The position numbers and the translations under genes are program-made. Below the pieces are notes generated by a model. That model searched no databases. It had not been told where the DNA came from and worked only from the letters and a program-made list of their open reading frames with translations. Shown here one piece after another: positions 27,388-36,817 of a DNA stretch of 64,000 nucleotides; the stretch's first letter is position 1, and each line of letters begins with the position of its first letter. The DNA is from Labilibaculum antarcticum (lineage in GTDB: Bacteria; Bacteroidota; Bacteroidia; Bacteroidales; Marinifilaceae): contig NZ_AP018042.1 in assembly GCF_002356295.1 (NCBI RefSeq), positions 3,876,361 through 3,940,360 on the forward strand. The letters are read 5' to 3'.

Positions 27388-30360
27388 TTAAAATTTCACA
27401 TTTAATCCAAACAAGAATGTTCTTGGTCTTGGATATACATCATTGTCAATTCCACCGTTTACTTCAGGATCTAATCCACTATAATCGGTTATAACAATAG
27501 CATTCTGAACGGTTGCAAATGCTCTGGCATTAATATCAAAACCTAAAAGTGGTTTTAATATTTTGGTAAAGTTATATCCTAGAGTTATATTATCTATTCT
27601 AAAGAAGGATGCATCCTCAAGGAAATAATCAGAATATTGTTGAGCAGTTTCAAACTTTGATTTATTAATCTCAGTTGGCATGTTTGTTAAGTATTCATTG
27701 ACAGTCATTTCCTGATAACGACCACCTACAATAACATTGTTGTATATTTGTCCGCCAAGACCAACTCTACCGTTAAATCCAAAATCAAAATCTTTATATT
27801 TTATGCTTGATGAGAATCCTATATTATAATCTTGCGCAGGATCTTCAGCATAGTATTTATCGGCTGTTGTGATTTGCCCGTCCTTATTTCTATCTACATA
27901 AAGACCTTCAATTGGTTTCCCTAAGCTATTATATACTTGTTCGTATACATAAAAAGTATTTAGAGAGTGTCCAACAGCATTGATCTGGATATTGTTTCCA
28001 ACACCAACTCCACTAATACCACCTGTTTCAACTCCTCTGTAATTAGGATCATCATAATTTGTCAGACGGGTAATTTCATTCTTGTTGTAAGAAAGATTAA
28101 AGCCAACTTCCCAAAACAAATCTTTTGTATCGATTGCTATTGCATTAATAGCGAATTCGAAACCATTGTTTTCCAAATCACCAACATTTGTCAACAGTAA
28201 GTCGGTAAAATTTGTTCCTGCAGGTACTGGAATAGTGTTTAGCAGATCTTTTGTTTTACGCTTATATATATCGATAGAACCATTAACTTTGTTATTAAAA
28301 AATCCAAAGTCGAGGCCTGCATTATAGGTTGTCGTTTTTTCCCACTGTAATCCTTCGTCGTATCCATCAGGTCTTAATAAAGTATAAAACTGATCTCCGA
28401 ATTGATATCTTGTTCTTGAATCACTTAATCGGTAAGTTCCCATATACGGATAGTCTCCTTGTCCTAATTCTTGCTGACCCGTGATACCGTAACCCAAACG
28501 AACTTTAGCATTACTTACTACATCGATATTCTTAAGGAATGACTCTTCACTCATTCTCCAGGCAAATGCTGCTGAAGGGAAAACACCCCATCTGTTATCT
28601 TCGTGGAATCTTGAGGAACCATCTTGACGTACTGTACCTGTAAGGATATACTTATTCTTAAATGTGTAGTTGGCTCTACCGAAGAATGAAACCAAATAAT
28701 TTTCTGTTTCATTTTTTGAATCTTCAATCTGATCATTATTTCTGTCAACTTCGAAAGCTGATGATTTTGACCAGAAATGTTGCCACTCATAACCACCCAT
28801 TACATTTATTTTACTATCCAAAGATGGAAGGTCTTTATCATACGTCAGGTAAAAGTCGACTAATTCATTCTTTTTCTCCTGAGTGTAATCTCTTTTTACA
28901 CCTGTAGAAGAAGCTCTTACCCATGAAGCATCCATATCAGTATTTACATCACCATCACTATCAGAGTAATCATAGCCTAATTTCATGCTTGCTTTTAAAT
29001 CTGGAAGAAAATGTAATTTATAATCTGCCTGAAAGTCTGCAATTACTCTTGAAACATCAGAATTATCATCTTTTTGTTGTAATTGAGCAACAGGGTTACG
29101 TGTTGCATTCACATTTCGCGAACCGTCACTCATTAACCATGTTGTATAGCCTCCGTAGATACCTGTGTTATTAAAAACAGATTGTGTAGGATCCATGCGT
29201 AAAGCGTTCCCTATGGCACCTTTATCAGCGAATTGATTTTCAATCTGCATATATTTCACACCTATATTTATCTTTAAATATTCGTCGAAAAAGCTAGGAT
29301 TAACATTTAAAGTTCCTGTTGTTCTTTGCATTTCAGAAGTCCGCAAAATACCTTTCTGATCAGTGTAACCAGCCGAAACTCTAAAAGGGACATTTTTGTA
29401 CGAACCCGAAATACCAACATTATGCTCATGACCTGTTGCATCTCTGTATATTTCATCTTGCCAGTCTGTAGAAGCTGCCCCCAATAAATCAGGATTAACT
29501 GAAGAATTATTTACAGCTCTTGCAGTCACTAAAGTTCTATAGTCATCAGCATTTAAAACATCTAAAGTCTCTTTAATTTTACCTATTGAAAATTTAGCGT
29601 CATAGGTAACTTGTATTTTTTGCCCTGCTTTTCCTTTTTTAGTTGTAATAAGAATTACACCATTCGAAGCGCGTGATCCGTAAATAGCAGTTGCCGATGC
29701 ATCTTTCAATACAGTAAAGGTTTCAATATCATTAGGGTTTAATGAACTTAAAACATTACTCATTCCATCAATTCCCCTGTTATCTAAAGGCATTCCATCA
29801 ATTACAATTAATGGATCGTTACTTGCGGACATTGAAGAACCTCCACGAATTCGAATTGTTGATCCTGAACCTGGAGCACCTCCATCATTTACGATTTGTA
29901 CACCAGCAATCTTACCTACAATTAAATCTTGAGGTGAACTAGTTGTACCTTGGTTAAAATCATCTGATTTTACTGTAAAGACCGATCCCGTAGCATCGTC
30001 CTTTCTGACTTGACCATATCCAACAATTACTACTTCGGAAAGGTTTTCAGTTTCAATACTTAAAATTACATTGATTTGAGATTGTGAACCCACTAAAATT
30101 TCCTGCGGACGATATCCCACAAAAGAGTAAATAAGAGTGGCGTTGGCGTCTACACTTAACGTGTAACTTCCGTCAATGTCGGTGGATGTTCCTATAGTTG
30201 TTCCTTTTACAACTACTGAAACACCAGGAATTCCGATGCCATCGTTTGCATCGGTAACTAAACCAGTAACTACTTTTTCCTGTGCATGTATAATGGTAAA
30301 AGAAAATGCCATTACAAACATGAGGAGTAGTTTTCTAAGCCTACTAATGTTAAGTTTCAT
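27388..30360 (-). CDS. susC: SusC/RagA-type TonB-dependent oligosaccharide transporter
   Basis: A 990-residue outer-membrane transporter. Signal peptide (about 1-26, ending IIHAQ), carboxypeptidase-like regulatory domain (about 30-105, with GIPGVSVVVKGTTIGTSTD), the SusC signature EVVIVGYGQVRK, then the plug (about 120-240, with IRIRGGSSMSASNDPLIVIDG and DASATAIYGSRASNGVILITT). The 22-strand barrel ends in FLFGLNVKF with the terminal aromatic residue. It imports starch oligosaccharides with SusD, using TonB energy. First gene of the susCDEF-like operon. Its upstream region holds a LacI-type operator at 30585-30599 and a -7 box at 30510-30517. Confidence 0.96.
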   Translation of the reverse strand: MKLNISRLRKLLLMFVMAFSFTIIHAQEKVVTGLVTDANDGIGIPGVSVVVKGTTIGTSTDIDGSYTLSVDANATLIYSFVGYRPQEILVGSQSQINVILSIETENLSEVVIVGYGQVRKDDATGSVFTVKSDDFNQGTTSSPQDLIVGKIAGVQIVNDGGAPGSGSTIRIRGGSSMSASNDPLIVIDGMPLDNRGIDGMSNVLSSLNPNDIETFTVLKDASATAIYGSRASNGVILITTKKGKAGQKIQVTYDAKFSIGKIKETLDVLNADDYRTLVTARAVNNSSVNPDLLGAASTDWQDEIYRDATGHEHNVGISGSYKNVPFRVSAGYTDQKGILRTSEMQRTTGTLNVNPSFFDEYLKINIGVKYMQIENQFADKGAIGNALRMDPTQSVFNNTGIYGGYTTWLMSDGSRNVNATRNPVAQLQQKDDNSDVSRVIADFQADYKLHFLPDLKASMKLGYDYSDSDGDVNTDMDASWVRASSTGVKRDYTQEKKNELVDFYLTYDKDLPSLDSKINVMGGYEWQHFWSKSSAFEVDRNNDQIEDSKNETENYLVSFFGRANYTFKNKYILTGTVRQDGSSRFHEDNRWGVFPSAAFAWRMSEESFLKNIDVVSNAKVRLGYGITGQQELGQGDYPYMGTYRLSDSRTRYQFGDQFYTLLRPDGYDEGLQWEKTTTYNAGLDFGFFNNKVNGSIDIYKRKTKDLLNTIPVPAGTNFTDLLLTNVGDLENNGFEFAINAIAIDTKDLFWEVGFNLSYNKNEITRLTNYDDPNYRGVETGGISGVGVGNNIQINAVGHSLNTFYVYEQVYNSLGKPIEGLYVDRNKDGQITTADKYYAEDPAQDYNIGFSSSIKYKDFDFGFNGRVGLGGQIYNNVIVGGRYQEMTVNEYLTNMPTEINKSKFETAQQYSDYFLEDASFFRIDNITLGYNFTKILKPLLGFDINARAFATVQNAIVITDYSGLDPEVNGGIDNDVYPRPRTFLFGLNVKF

Positions 30361-30509
30361 AAATGAGAAATTTAAGATAAATTAGTTAATTAGTTAATTG
30401 GTTAAGGTGTTTTAGATAAAATATGAACTCGTGTTTCCGACTTGGGTTCTTCCTTTTTAACTTTCTAAAATTACCCTAACGTTAAGTTAGCCTTTTTTCA
30501 TTCTGTAAT

Positions 30510-30517
30510 CAAAGATA
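30510..30517 (-). promoter_or_regulatory. -7 box of the susC operon
   Basis: On the minus strand TATCTTTG matches TAnnTTTG, about 150 bases before the susC start codon. No TTG stands at the -33 distance. Weak -33 boxes are usual for promoters that need an activator. Confidence 0.5.
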
Positions 30518-30572
30518 TATGAAGATGTAATTTTTTGTTAAATGTTTGGTAAATAAGTGAAAATAAATCACT

Positions 30573-30599
30573 GCAAACGTCACCGCAAACGTTTGATAT
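30573..30599. promoter_or_regulatory. LacI-family operator between susC and the regulator gene
   Basis: GCAAACGTTTGATAT (30585-30599) contains the perfect palindrome CAAACGTTTG (30586-30595), a classic LacI/PurR-family centre. A half site GCAAACGT precedes it at 30573-30580. The same 15 bases recur at 31933-31947. It lies about 70 bases upstream of the susC -7 box, a position more typical of activation than of simple promoter blocking. Confidence 0.75.
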
Positions 30600-30782
30600 T
30601 TAAATATATCTATAAGTGAATTAATTCAGAATAAACAGCAATTACAACAGGGAATTGTTTAATTTTTCCTATATTTACAAAGCTTGTAACAAGTATAGTT
30701 CGTGTGTTGTAATGTGCTCAATGCCAATTTGTTGCGTGTGGTTTTCTTAGGGTGTTAATATTTATTATTATACAAATTTTAT

Positions 30783-31802
30783 ATGAGAAGCGGGCAAGTT
30801 ACAATCAAAGACATAGCCAAAGAATTAGGAATTTCTGCCTCCACTGTTTCAAGAGCACTTAAAGATCATCCTGATATTAGTGTTAAAACTAAGGAGGCTG
30901 TTAATGAACTGGCCAAAAAATGGCATTACAAGCCAAATTTAGTAGCCCTTAGTTTGCGAAATAGTAAAACGAATATAATAGGTGTTATTATACCTGAAAT
31001 TGTTCATCATTTTTTTTCTTCGGTAATTAGTGGTATTGAAGATATTGCCTCCAAAGCTGGATACAATGTGATGATTTTTCAATCGAATGAGTCCTATATA
31101 AGAGAGATGGCTAATGTGCAGGCATTGCTTTCGAGTCGTGTTGATGGTGTTTTGGTTTCAATGTCAAAGGAAACAAAAGATCACAGCCATTTTCGTGAAT
31201 TAAGAGACAATGGAATTCCAATTGTATTTTTTGATCGTGTTTGTAATGATTTGTCTTCTGATAATGTAATTGTAGATGATTTTGCAGGAGCTTTTGCTGC
31301 AGTAGAACATCTAATTAAAATAGGGTGCAGAAGAATTGCACATTTATCGGCACCTCAGCATATGTTATTGGCTCAAAACCGCCAGAAAGGTTATCGCCAG
31401 GCTATGTTAAAACACAAAATTCCAATTGATGAAAATTTAATTATTAAATGTGATAGTTTTGATGAGGCAATTCTAAAAACTCCTGATTTGCTTGCTTTGC
31501 CTGAACCACCTGATGCGATATTTGCTGTGAATGAATTAACTGCTGCCGGTGCACTTTTGATGGTGAAGAAATCAGGCTTACGAGTTCCTGAAGATATTTC
31601 CATCGTTGGGTTTACTGATGGTGTGGTTTCCCGAATTACTGATCCATCATTGACCACTCTTGAACAGCATGGTTTTGAGATAGGTTTGAAAGCTGCAGAG
31701 CTGATTGTGGAAAGAATTTCGTCGGGAGAAATGGATTATGAGCCTGTTACAAAAGTGGTTAAAACCAGTTTGATTGTAAGAGGATCAACCAGACAGATAT
31801 AA
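30783..31802 (+). CDS. LacI-family transcriptional regulator of the starch locus
   Basis: A 339-residue regulator. The N-terminal helix-turn-helix and hinge (about 4-60: TIKDIAKELGISASTVSRAL, then YKPNLVALSLR) is followed by a sugar-binding domain (about 62-330) with IIGVIIPEI, DGVLVSMSKE, VFFDRVCND, HLIKIGCRRIAHLSAP and DISIVGFTDG. It should bind a maltose- or maltodextrin-like effector. The gene is divergent from susC and upstream of the MFS/phosphorylase operon. Matching operators flank it on both sides (30585-30599 and 31933-31947), so it probably controls both operons and possibly itself. Many Bacteroidota starch loci use SusR or other regulators, so a LacI type here is a variant. Confidence 0.93.
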   Translation: MRSGQVTIKDIAKELGISASTVSRALKDHPDISVKTKEAVNELAKKWHYKPNLVALSLRNSKTNIIGVIIPEIVHHFFSSVISGIEDIASKAGYNVMIFQSNESYIREMANVQALLSSRVDGVLVSMSKETKDHSHFRELRDNGIPIVFFDRVCNDLSSDNVIVDDFAGAFAAVEHLIKIGCRRIAHLSAPQHMLLAQNRQKGYRQAMLKHKIPIDENLIIKCDSFDEAILKTPDLLALPEPPDAIFAVNELTAAGALLMVKKSGLRVPEDISIVGFTDGVVSRITDPSLTTLEQHGFEIGLKAAELIVERISSGEMDYEPVTKVVKTSLIVRGSTRQI

Positions 31803-31821
31803 TATTCCCTACTACATGTAT

Positions 31822-31848
31822 AAAAAGTTGCTTCGGGCAACTTTTTTT
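31822..31848 (+). terminator. Rho-independent terminator of the lacI-type gene
   Basis: A 10-bp stem AAAAAGTTGC (31822-31831) / GCAACTTTTT (31837-31846) with a TTCGG loop runs into a T tract, 20 bases after the stop codon. The maltose operon downstream therefore has its own promoter. Confidence 0.9.
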
Positions 31849-31932
31849 ATGCCCCAAAAAGTCTTCTAATTCGTAATAATTGCATAAAAGACATCTTGCT
31901 TTATTAAATAATGCATTTTTTTAGAATTCGTT

Positions 31933-31947
31933 GCAAACGTTTGATAT
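31933..31947. promoter_or_regulatory. LacI-family operator upstream of the maltose operon
   Basis: GCAAACGTTTGATAT is identical to the sequence at 30585-30599 and includes the palindrome CAAACGTTTG (31934-31943). It lies about 80 bases upstream of the -7 box at 32024-32031, nearly the same distance as at susC. Confidence 0.78.
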
Positions 31948-31998
31948 AGGCTGTTAAGCCTATTTTAACTGGGTTTATTGGGTTTTGTTGAATTTGGA

Positions 31999-32031
31999 TT
32001 TTGACAAATCGTATTTTTTTTTCTATTTTTG
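31999..32031 (+). promoter_or_regulatory. Promoter of the maltose/maltodextrin operon
   Basis: A -33 TTTTG (31999-32003) and a -7 TATTTTTG (32024-32031) are spaced 20 bases apart, a good match to the Bacteroidota consensus. The expected start of transcription is near 32038. Confidence 0.7.
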
Positions 32032-32036
32032 ACGGT

Positions 32037-32373
32037 GGAGGGAAACCTCCTTTCCGACTTAATTTATATTTACTTCCTTATTAATATGATCTCGTTTCCG
32101 GATAAGAAGATGGAAATGACACAGATCTACTATTTGTTTAATACATATGTTGTGTTAAATGATTAGGTTAGTCCATTCTGTTGCAGGTTATTATCACCTG
32201 TATGTGGATCTATTATTCCAAAATTTTATCAGTAATAAAAATTGCTTGTAGTATTGCTCATTATTGGGGAGTATGATCTGTATGTATTTTATGGATCATA
32301 TCAACTAGCGATTTGTTGCATGTGAATAGAATATGTAAAGCATAGTACAGAAAAGACATAATTTAACTATCAA
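32037..32373 (+). promoter_or_regulatory. Long untranslated leader of the maltose operon
   Basis: If the promoter call is right, about 335 bases are transcribed before the first gene. The very 5' end would form the hairpin GGAGG-GAAA-CCTCC (32037-32050) with a GNRA loop, which could protect the mRNA. A second inverted repeat (TATGATC 32272-32278 / GATCATA 32294-32300) lies further down. I find no open frame with family resemblance and no riboswitch class I can name. Confidence 0.4.
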
Positions 32374-33708
32374 ATGAAAAAACAACCTCGTTTAAGTTTT
32401 TGGCAAATCTGGAATCTGAGTTTCGGTTTTTTAGGTGTGCAGTTTGGTTTTGCTTTGCAAAATGCAAATGCCAGTCGGATTTTATCAAATTTAGGTGCCG
32501 ACCTGCACTCATTATCATTGTTTTGGTTGGTTGCTCCCGTAATGGGACTTTTAATACAACCTGTAGTTGGAGCCGCCAGCGATAAAACCTGGACCCGACT
32601 TGGTCGAAGAACACCTTATATATTAGGAGGGGCTATTTTTTCAATGATAGCAATGTTTTTCATGCCTAATGCGCCTAATGTTATTTCGGCTGGTGGTATT
32701 GGTGCCTTACTATTTGGTGCTGTTATGCTTGCCGTAATGGATGGTTCGTTTAATGTTACTTTTCAGCCTTTTAGAGCTTTAGTGGCAGATATGACACCTG
32801 AAGAACAAAGAAATGTTGGCTATTCTGTCCAAAGTTTCTTAATTAATGTTGGAGCGGTTATTGGATCTGCCTTGCCTTTTATTTTAACTGCTTTTGGGGT
32901 GCAAAATGATGCTCCGGCAGGAGAAGTTGCAGATTCTGTAATTTGGTCGTTTTACTTAGGTGGATCGATTCTCTTATTAAGCGTATTGGTAACCGTTTTT
33001 AAAACGAAAGAACATCCGCCGGCAGAATTTGAAGCATATAATAATATTACGGCAGAAGATAAAGAAAAAAACGAAAGTATTTTTTCCTTGCTAAAAAACT
33101 TGCCAACAACGATGAAACAGCTTGCCTTGGTGCAACTTCTTTCGTGGTTTCCGCTGTTTTTGATGTGGGTATATGCAACTCCTGCTATTGCTCAACATTA
33201 TTGGAATACTCCAATTGGTGATGCCAGTTCTCCAGCTTACAATGAAGCAGCTAATTGGGTTGGTATTTGTTTTGCCGCTTATAGTTTATTTGCAGCCCTG
33301 TTTTCAATTATCATGCCTTGGTTTATTCGCAAAACAAGCCGGAAATTTGTTTATTCTTTTGCTCTGGTTTTTGGAGGCTTAGGATATATTTCAACCTACT
33401 TCTTTCACGATCAATACATGTTGTTAGTGTCTATGGTAGGAATTGGTTTTGCCTGGGCTGCAATATTAGCAATGCCTTATGCAATTTTATCGGGTGTGCT
33501 GCCAGCAAAAAGCATGGGAGTTTACATGGGACTATTCAACTTAACAGTTGTAATTCCGCAAATTATTAGTGGGGTATTTGGAGGAACAATTTTAAAAGTA
33601 TTCTTCCAGGAACAAGCTATTTATATTCTGGTACTCTGCGGCGTTTTAATGTTATTCGGTTCAGTTTCAGTCTTTTTTATTAAAACACAAGAGGATTCAA
33701 AATTATAA
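32374..33708 (+). CDS. MFS sugar transporter (SLC45/maltose-sucrose type)
   Basis: A 444-residue inner-membrane carrier with about 12 transmembrane helices. The N-terminal FWQIWNLSFGFLGVQFGFALQ and the loop between helices 2 and 3, with DKTWTRLGRRTPYI, match the GPH/SLC45-like sugar carriers found in Bacteroidota maltose loci. It probably imports maltose or short maltodextrins from periplasm to cytoplasm. It is the first gene of an operon with beta-phosphoglucomutase and GH65 phosphorylase, which consume maltose inside the cell. Only 13 bases separate it from the next gene. Confidence 0.88.
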   Translation: MKKQPRLSFWQIWNLSFGFLGVQFGFALQNANASRILSNLGADLHSLSLFWLVAPVMGLLIQPVVGAASDKTWTRLGRRTPYILGGAIFSMIAMFFMPNAPNVISAGGIGALLFGAVMLAVMDGSFNVTFQPFRALVADMTPEEQRNVGYSVQSFLINVGAVIGSALPFILTAFGVQNDAPAGEVADSVIWSFYLGGSILLLSVLVTVFKTKEHPPAEFEAYNNITAEDKEKNESIFSLLKNLPTTMKQLALVQLLSWFPLFLMWVYATPAIAQHYWNTPIGDASSPAYNEAANWVGICFAAYSLFAALFSIIMPWFIRKTSRKFVYSFALVFGGLGYISTYFFHDQYMLLVSMVGIGFAWAAILAMPYAILSGVLPAKSMGVYMGLFNLTVVIPQIISGVFGGTILKVFFQEQAIYILVLCGVLMLFGSVSVFFIKTQEDSKL

Positions 33709-33721
33709 TTTTTATTTACTG

Positions 33722-34369
33722 ATGGAAAAGATAAGTGCATGTATATTTGATTTAGATGGAGTAGTGGTAGATACAGCGAAGTATCATTACATCGCATGGA
33801 AAAGTATAGCCAACGAGTTAGGCTTTGACTTCACCGAGGAGGATAATGAGAGATTGAAAGGCGTGAGCCGAATGACCTCTTTGGATATTCTTCTTTCGAT
33901 TGGTGGAGTTGAGCTTGATCAGGAAACTAAACTGGCATTGGCCGATAAGAAAAACAAAAACTATTTGGAGTACATATTAAGAATGACTCCTGATGAAATT
34001 CTTCCTGGAGTGAAAGAATTTATAACGGTACTTAGATCCAACGGGGTGAAGATTGCTTTGGGATCTGCGAGTAAAAATGCGATGACTATTTTGAATCAGT
34101 TAGAGCTTACCGATTATTTTGATGTGGTTGTTGATGGAACTCATGTGAGCAATGCAAAGCCGGATCCGGAAGTGTTTCTAAAAGGAGCAGAGCTTCTTAA
34201 GGTTGCACCTTCTGAATGCGTGGTATTTGAGGATGCTGAAGCTGGAGTTGAAGCTGCAATTAACGGCAAAATGAAGTGTGTTGGAATTGGTTCTCCTGAT
34301 GTGTTGGGAAAAGCAAATATTGTAGTTCCCGGTTTTGTCGGGTTTTCTATGAGTCAATTGAACTTTTAA
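33722..34369 (+). CDS. pgmB: Beta-phosphoglucomutase
   Basis: A 215-residue HAD-superfamily mutase. The nucleophile motif FDLDGVVVD (Asp10, Asp12) is followed by a helical cap (about 17-85) with RLKGVSRMTSLDILL, a beta-PGM fingerprint. Motif II GSASKN, the motif III lysine in NAKPDPEVF, and motif IV FEDAEAG complete the HAD core. It turns beta-glucose 1-phosphate into glucose 6-phosphate. The neighbouring GH65 phosphorylase makes exactly that substrate from maltose. Confidence 0.94.
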   Translation: MEKISACIFDLDGVVVDTAKYHYIAWKSIANELGFDFTEEDNERLKGVSRMTSLDILLSIGGVELDQETKLALADKKNKNYLEYILRMTPDEILPGVKEFITVLRSNGVKIALGSASKNAMTILNQLELTDYFDVVVDGTHVSNAKPDPEVFLKGAELLKVAPSECVVFEDAEAGVEAAINGKMKCVGIGSPDVLGKANIVVPGFVGFSMSQLNF

Positions 34370-34405
34370 GGACATAGGTAGGATTATTTTTAAAAGGAAA
34401 TCAAT

Positions 34406-36718
34406 ATGAATGAATATTTAAAACACGATGAATGGTGCATGATCGAGGAGGGATTTACTCCTGAGAATCATCGCTCATCTGAAAGCATATTTAGTCTGGG
34501 TAATGGAAATATGGGCCAAAGAGCCATGTTTGAAGAACATTACTCAGGAAAAACATTACAAGGAACTTATGTCGCAGGTGTTTATTATCCTGATAAAACC
34601 AGAGTAGGTTGGTGGAAAAACGGCTACCCGGAATATTTTGCGAAGGTATTGAATGCGCCAAATTGGATTGGAATTGATGTGAAAATCAATGGTGAAATGC
34701 TTGATCTTGCGAAATGTAAAGTGAGCGAATTTGTTCGCACATTAAACATGCAGGAAGGTGTTTTGATTCGTTCATTTGTTGCTGAAATGTCAAACGGGAA
34801 CCAGATTCAGGTAAACGCAAAACGTTTTTTGAGTATTGTGACTTCCGAAGTCGGAGCAATTCGTTATTCTGTTGCGGCTTTAAATTTTGATGGACAAATT
34901 AGTTTCAATCCGTACCTCGATGCAGATGTAGCTAATGAGGATTCAAACTACGATGAGAAGTTCTGGGATGTATTAATCTGCAAATCCAGTAATGGTGAAG
35001 GTTTTATTACCGCAAAAACCAAGAAATTGGATTTCCATGTTTGTATAGGAATGAAATATGACGTATACAAAGATGGACAGAAATTGGAAATGCTACCTTC
35101 TATAAAGGAAGAGACTAAATACGTATCCAATACCGTTGAGTTTGACGTTAAACAAGGAGAAGAACTTAGCCTATATAAGTATGCAGGTGTCTTAAGTTCA
35201 TTAAATCACGATAAGAATGAAATTCTTGAGGATGCGCAAAAAGTAGTTGCAGAAGCATACGAAAAAGGATATGAATCTCTTTTAGAGGAACATGTGGCTG
35301 CATGGGCATCTAAATGGGCGAATAGTGATATTACTATTGAAGGCGATGTTGCTGCTCAACAAGCCATTCGTTTTAATATTTTTCAATTGAATCAGACCTA
35401 TACGGGTGAAGATGAGAGATTAAATATTGGACCAAAAGGGTTTACTGGTGAGAAATATGGTGGATCTACCTATTGGGATACAGAAGCTTATTGTGTTCCC
35501 TTCTATTTGAGTACTTCTAAGCCTGAGGTTACCCGTAATTTATTGATTTATCGTCATAAACACTTGCAAAAGGCAATTGAGAATGCTGAAAAATTAGGTT
35601 TTACCAATGGTGCGGCTTTGTATCCAATGGTAACCATGAATGGGGAAGAATGTCACAATGAGTGGGAGATTACTTTTGAAGAAATTCACCGTAACGGTGC
35701 CATTGCTTTTGCTATTTACAATTATATCCGTCATACGGATGATAAAGATTATTTAGCAGAATTTGGTTTGGATGTATTAATTGGTATTTCACGGTTCTGG
35801 AGTCAGAGGGTTAACTATTCTGAAGCGAAGAAGAAGTATGTGATGCTTGGTGTTACCGGACCTAACGAGTATGAAAATAACATCAACAACAACTGGTATA
35901 CAAGTACCATTGCGAATTGGTGTATGAAATATACTCAGGAAGCTATGGCTCATGTGAAGGAAACCAATTCTTCTCGGTTTAATGAAATCATGAACAATCT
36001 GAAATTCGATTTTGATGCTGAAACGGCAAAATGGAATGATATCATTGATAACATGTATTATCCGGTTGACGAGGAAACAGGTGTATTCTTACAGCAGGAT
36101 GGTTATTTGGATAAAGAACAAATTCTGGCTGCCGATTTAGATCCTAAAGTACGTCCAATCAATCAGCATTGGTCATGGGATAGAATCCTGCGATCATGTT
36201 TCATCAAACAAGCGGATGTTTTACAAGGCGTTTACTTATTCGAAGATCAGTTCGATGAAGAAACAATCAAGAAAAATTACGATTTTTACGAGTCAAGAAC
36301 ACTTCATGAATCATCACTTTCACCTTGTATTCACTCTATTCTTGCAGCTAAAATTGGTGATATTGAAGGAGCTTACGATCTGTATTTAAGAACTTCCCGT
36401 TTGGATATTGACGATTACAATATGGAAGTGCACGAAGGTCTGCATATCACAAGTATGGCTGGAACATGGATGTCGATTGTGGAAGGTTTTGGCGGAATGA
36501 GAGTTCAAAACGGACAATTAATATTTAAGCCTCTAATTCCTAAGGAATGGAAATCCTATTCATTTAAAGTTCGATTTAGAGGAAATTTACTGAATGTGAG
36601 AGTATCTGCCGATGAAGTGGGTGTAATCAACGAAGAAGGTGATGATATTTCCTTATTCCTAATTGATGACGAATACGTAATTAAAAAGGATAGTAGTTTG
36701 GTAATTGAGCATTCTTAA
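34406..36718 (+). CDS. GH65 maltose phosphorylase
   Basis: A 770-residue cytoplasmic enzyme splitting maltose with phosphate into glucose and beta-glucose 1-phosphate. The N-terminal beta-sandwich (about 1-270) is followed by an (alpha/alpha)6 barrel (about 310-690) and a small C-terminal beta domain. Motifs include YWDTEAYCVPFYL, the substrate block NGEECHNEWEITFEEIHRN, and VTGPNEYEN with general acid Glu488, at almost the same position as Glu487 of the Lactobacillus brevis enzyme. Kojibiose or trehalose phosphorylase are alternatives within GH65, but the maltodextrin setting and adjacent pgmB favour maltose. It lies 36 bases after pgmB. Confidence 0.9.
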   Translation: MNEYLKHDEWCMIEEGFTPENHRSSESIFSLGNGNMGQRAMFEEHYSGKTLQGTYVAGVYYPDKTRVGWWKNGYPEYFAKVLNAPNWIGIDVKINGEMLDLAKCKVSEFVRTLNMQEGVLIRSFVAEMSNGNQIQVNAKRFLSIVTSEVGAIRYSVAALNFDGQISFNPYLDADVANEDSNYDEKFWDVLICKSSNGEGFITAKTKKLDFHVCIGMKYDVYKDGQKLEMLPSIKEETKYVSNTVEFDVKQGEELSLYKYAGVLSSLNHDKNEILEDAQKVVAEAYEKGYESLLEEHVAAWASKWANSDITIEGDVAAQQAIRFNIFQLNQTYTGEDERLNIGPKGFTGEKYGGSTYWDTEAYCVPFYLSTSKPEVTRNLLIYRHKHLQKAIENAEKLGFTNGAALYPMVTMNGEECHNEWEITFEEIHRNGAIAFAIYNYIRHTDDKDYLAEFGLDVLIGISRFWSQRVNYSEAKKKYVMLGVTGPNEYENNINNNWYTSTIANWCMKYTQEAMAHVKETNSSRFNEIMNNLKFDFDAETAKWNDIIDNMYYPVDEETGVFLQQDGYLDKEQILAADLDPKVRPINQHWSWDRILRSCFIKQADVLQGVYLFEDQFDEETIKKNYDFYESRTLHESSLSPCIHSILAAKIGDIEGAYDLYLRTSRLDIDDYNMEVHEGLHITSMAGTWMSIVEGFGGMRVQNGQLIFKPLIPKEWKSYSFKVRFRGNLLNVRVSADEVGVINEEGDDISLFLIDDEYVIKKDSSLVIEHS

Positions 36719-36736
36719 TTTATGATAACAATAATA

Positions 36737-36777
36737 ATAATTTCAGGATAAGGGGATTTCTCTTATCCTGAAATTAT
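36737..36777 (+). other. Strong intercistronic hairpin in the maltose operon
   Basis: A 16-bp perfect stem (36737-36752 with 36762-36777, core TTTCAGGATAAG/CTTATCCTGAAA) has a nine-base loop and no T run. It lies between the phosphorylase stop and the next GH13 gene. Without a T tract it is more likely an mRNA-processing or stability element than a full terminator. Confidence 0.6.
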
Positions 36778-36817
36778 ATAATGGCCTTAATTTTAATGGC
36801 ACTGAAAAACAAATTAT

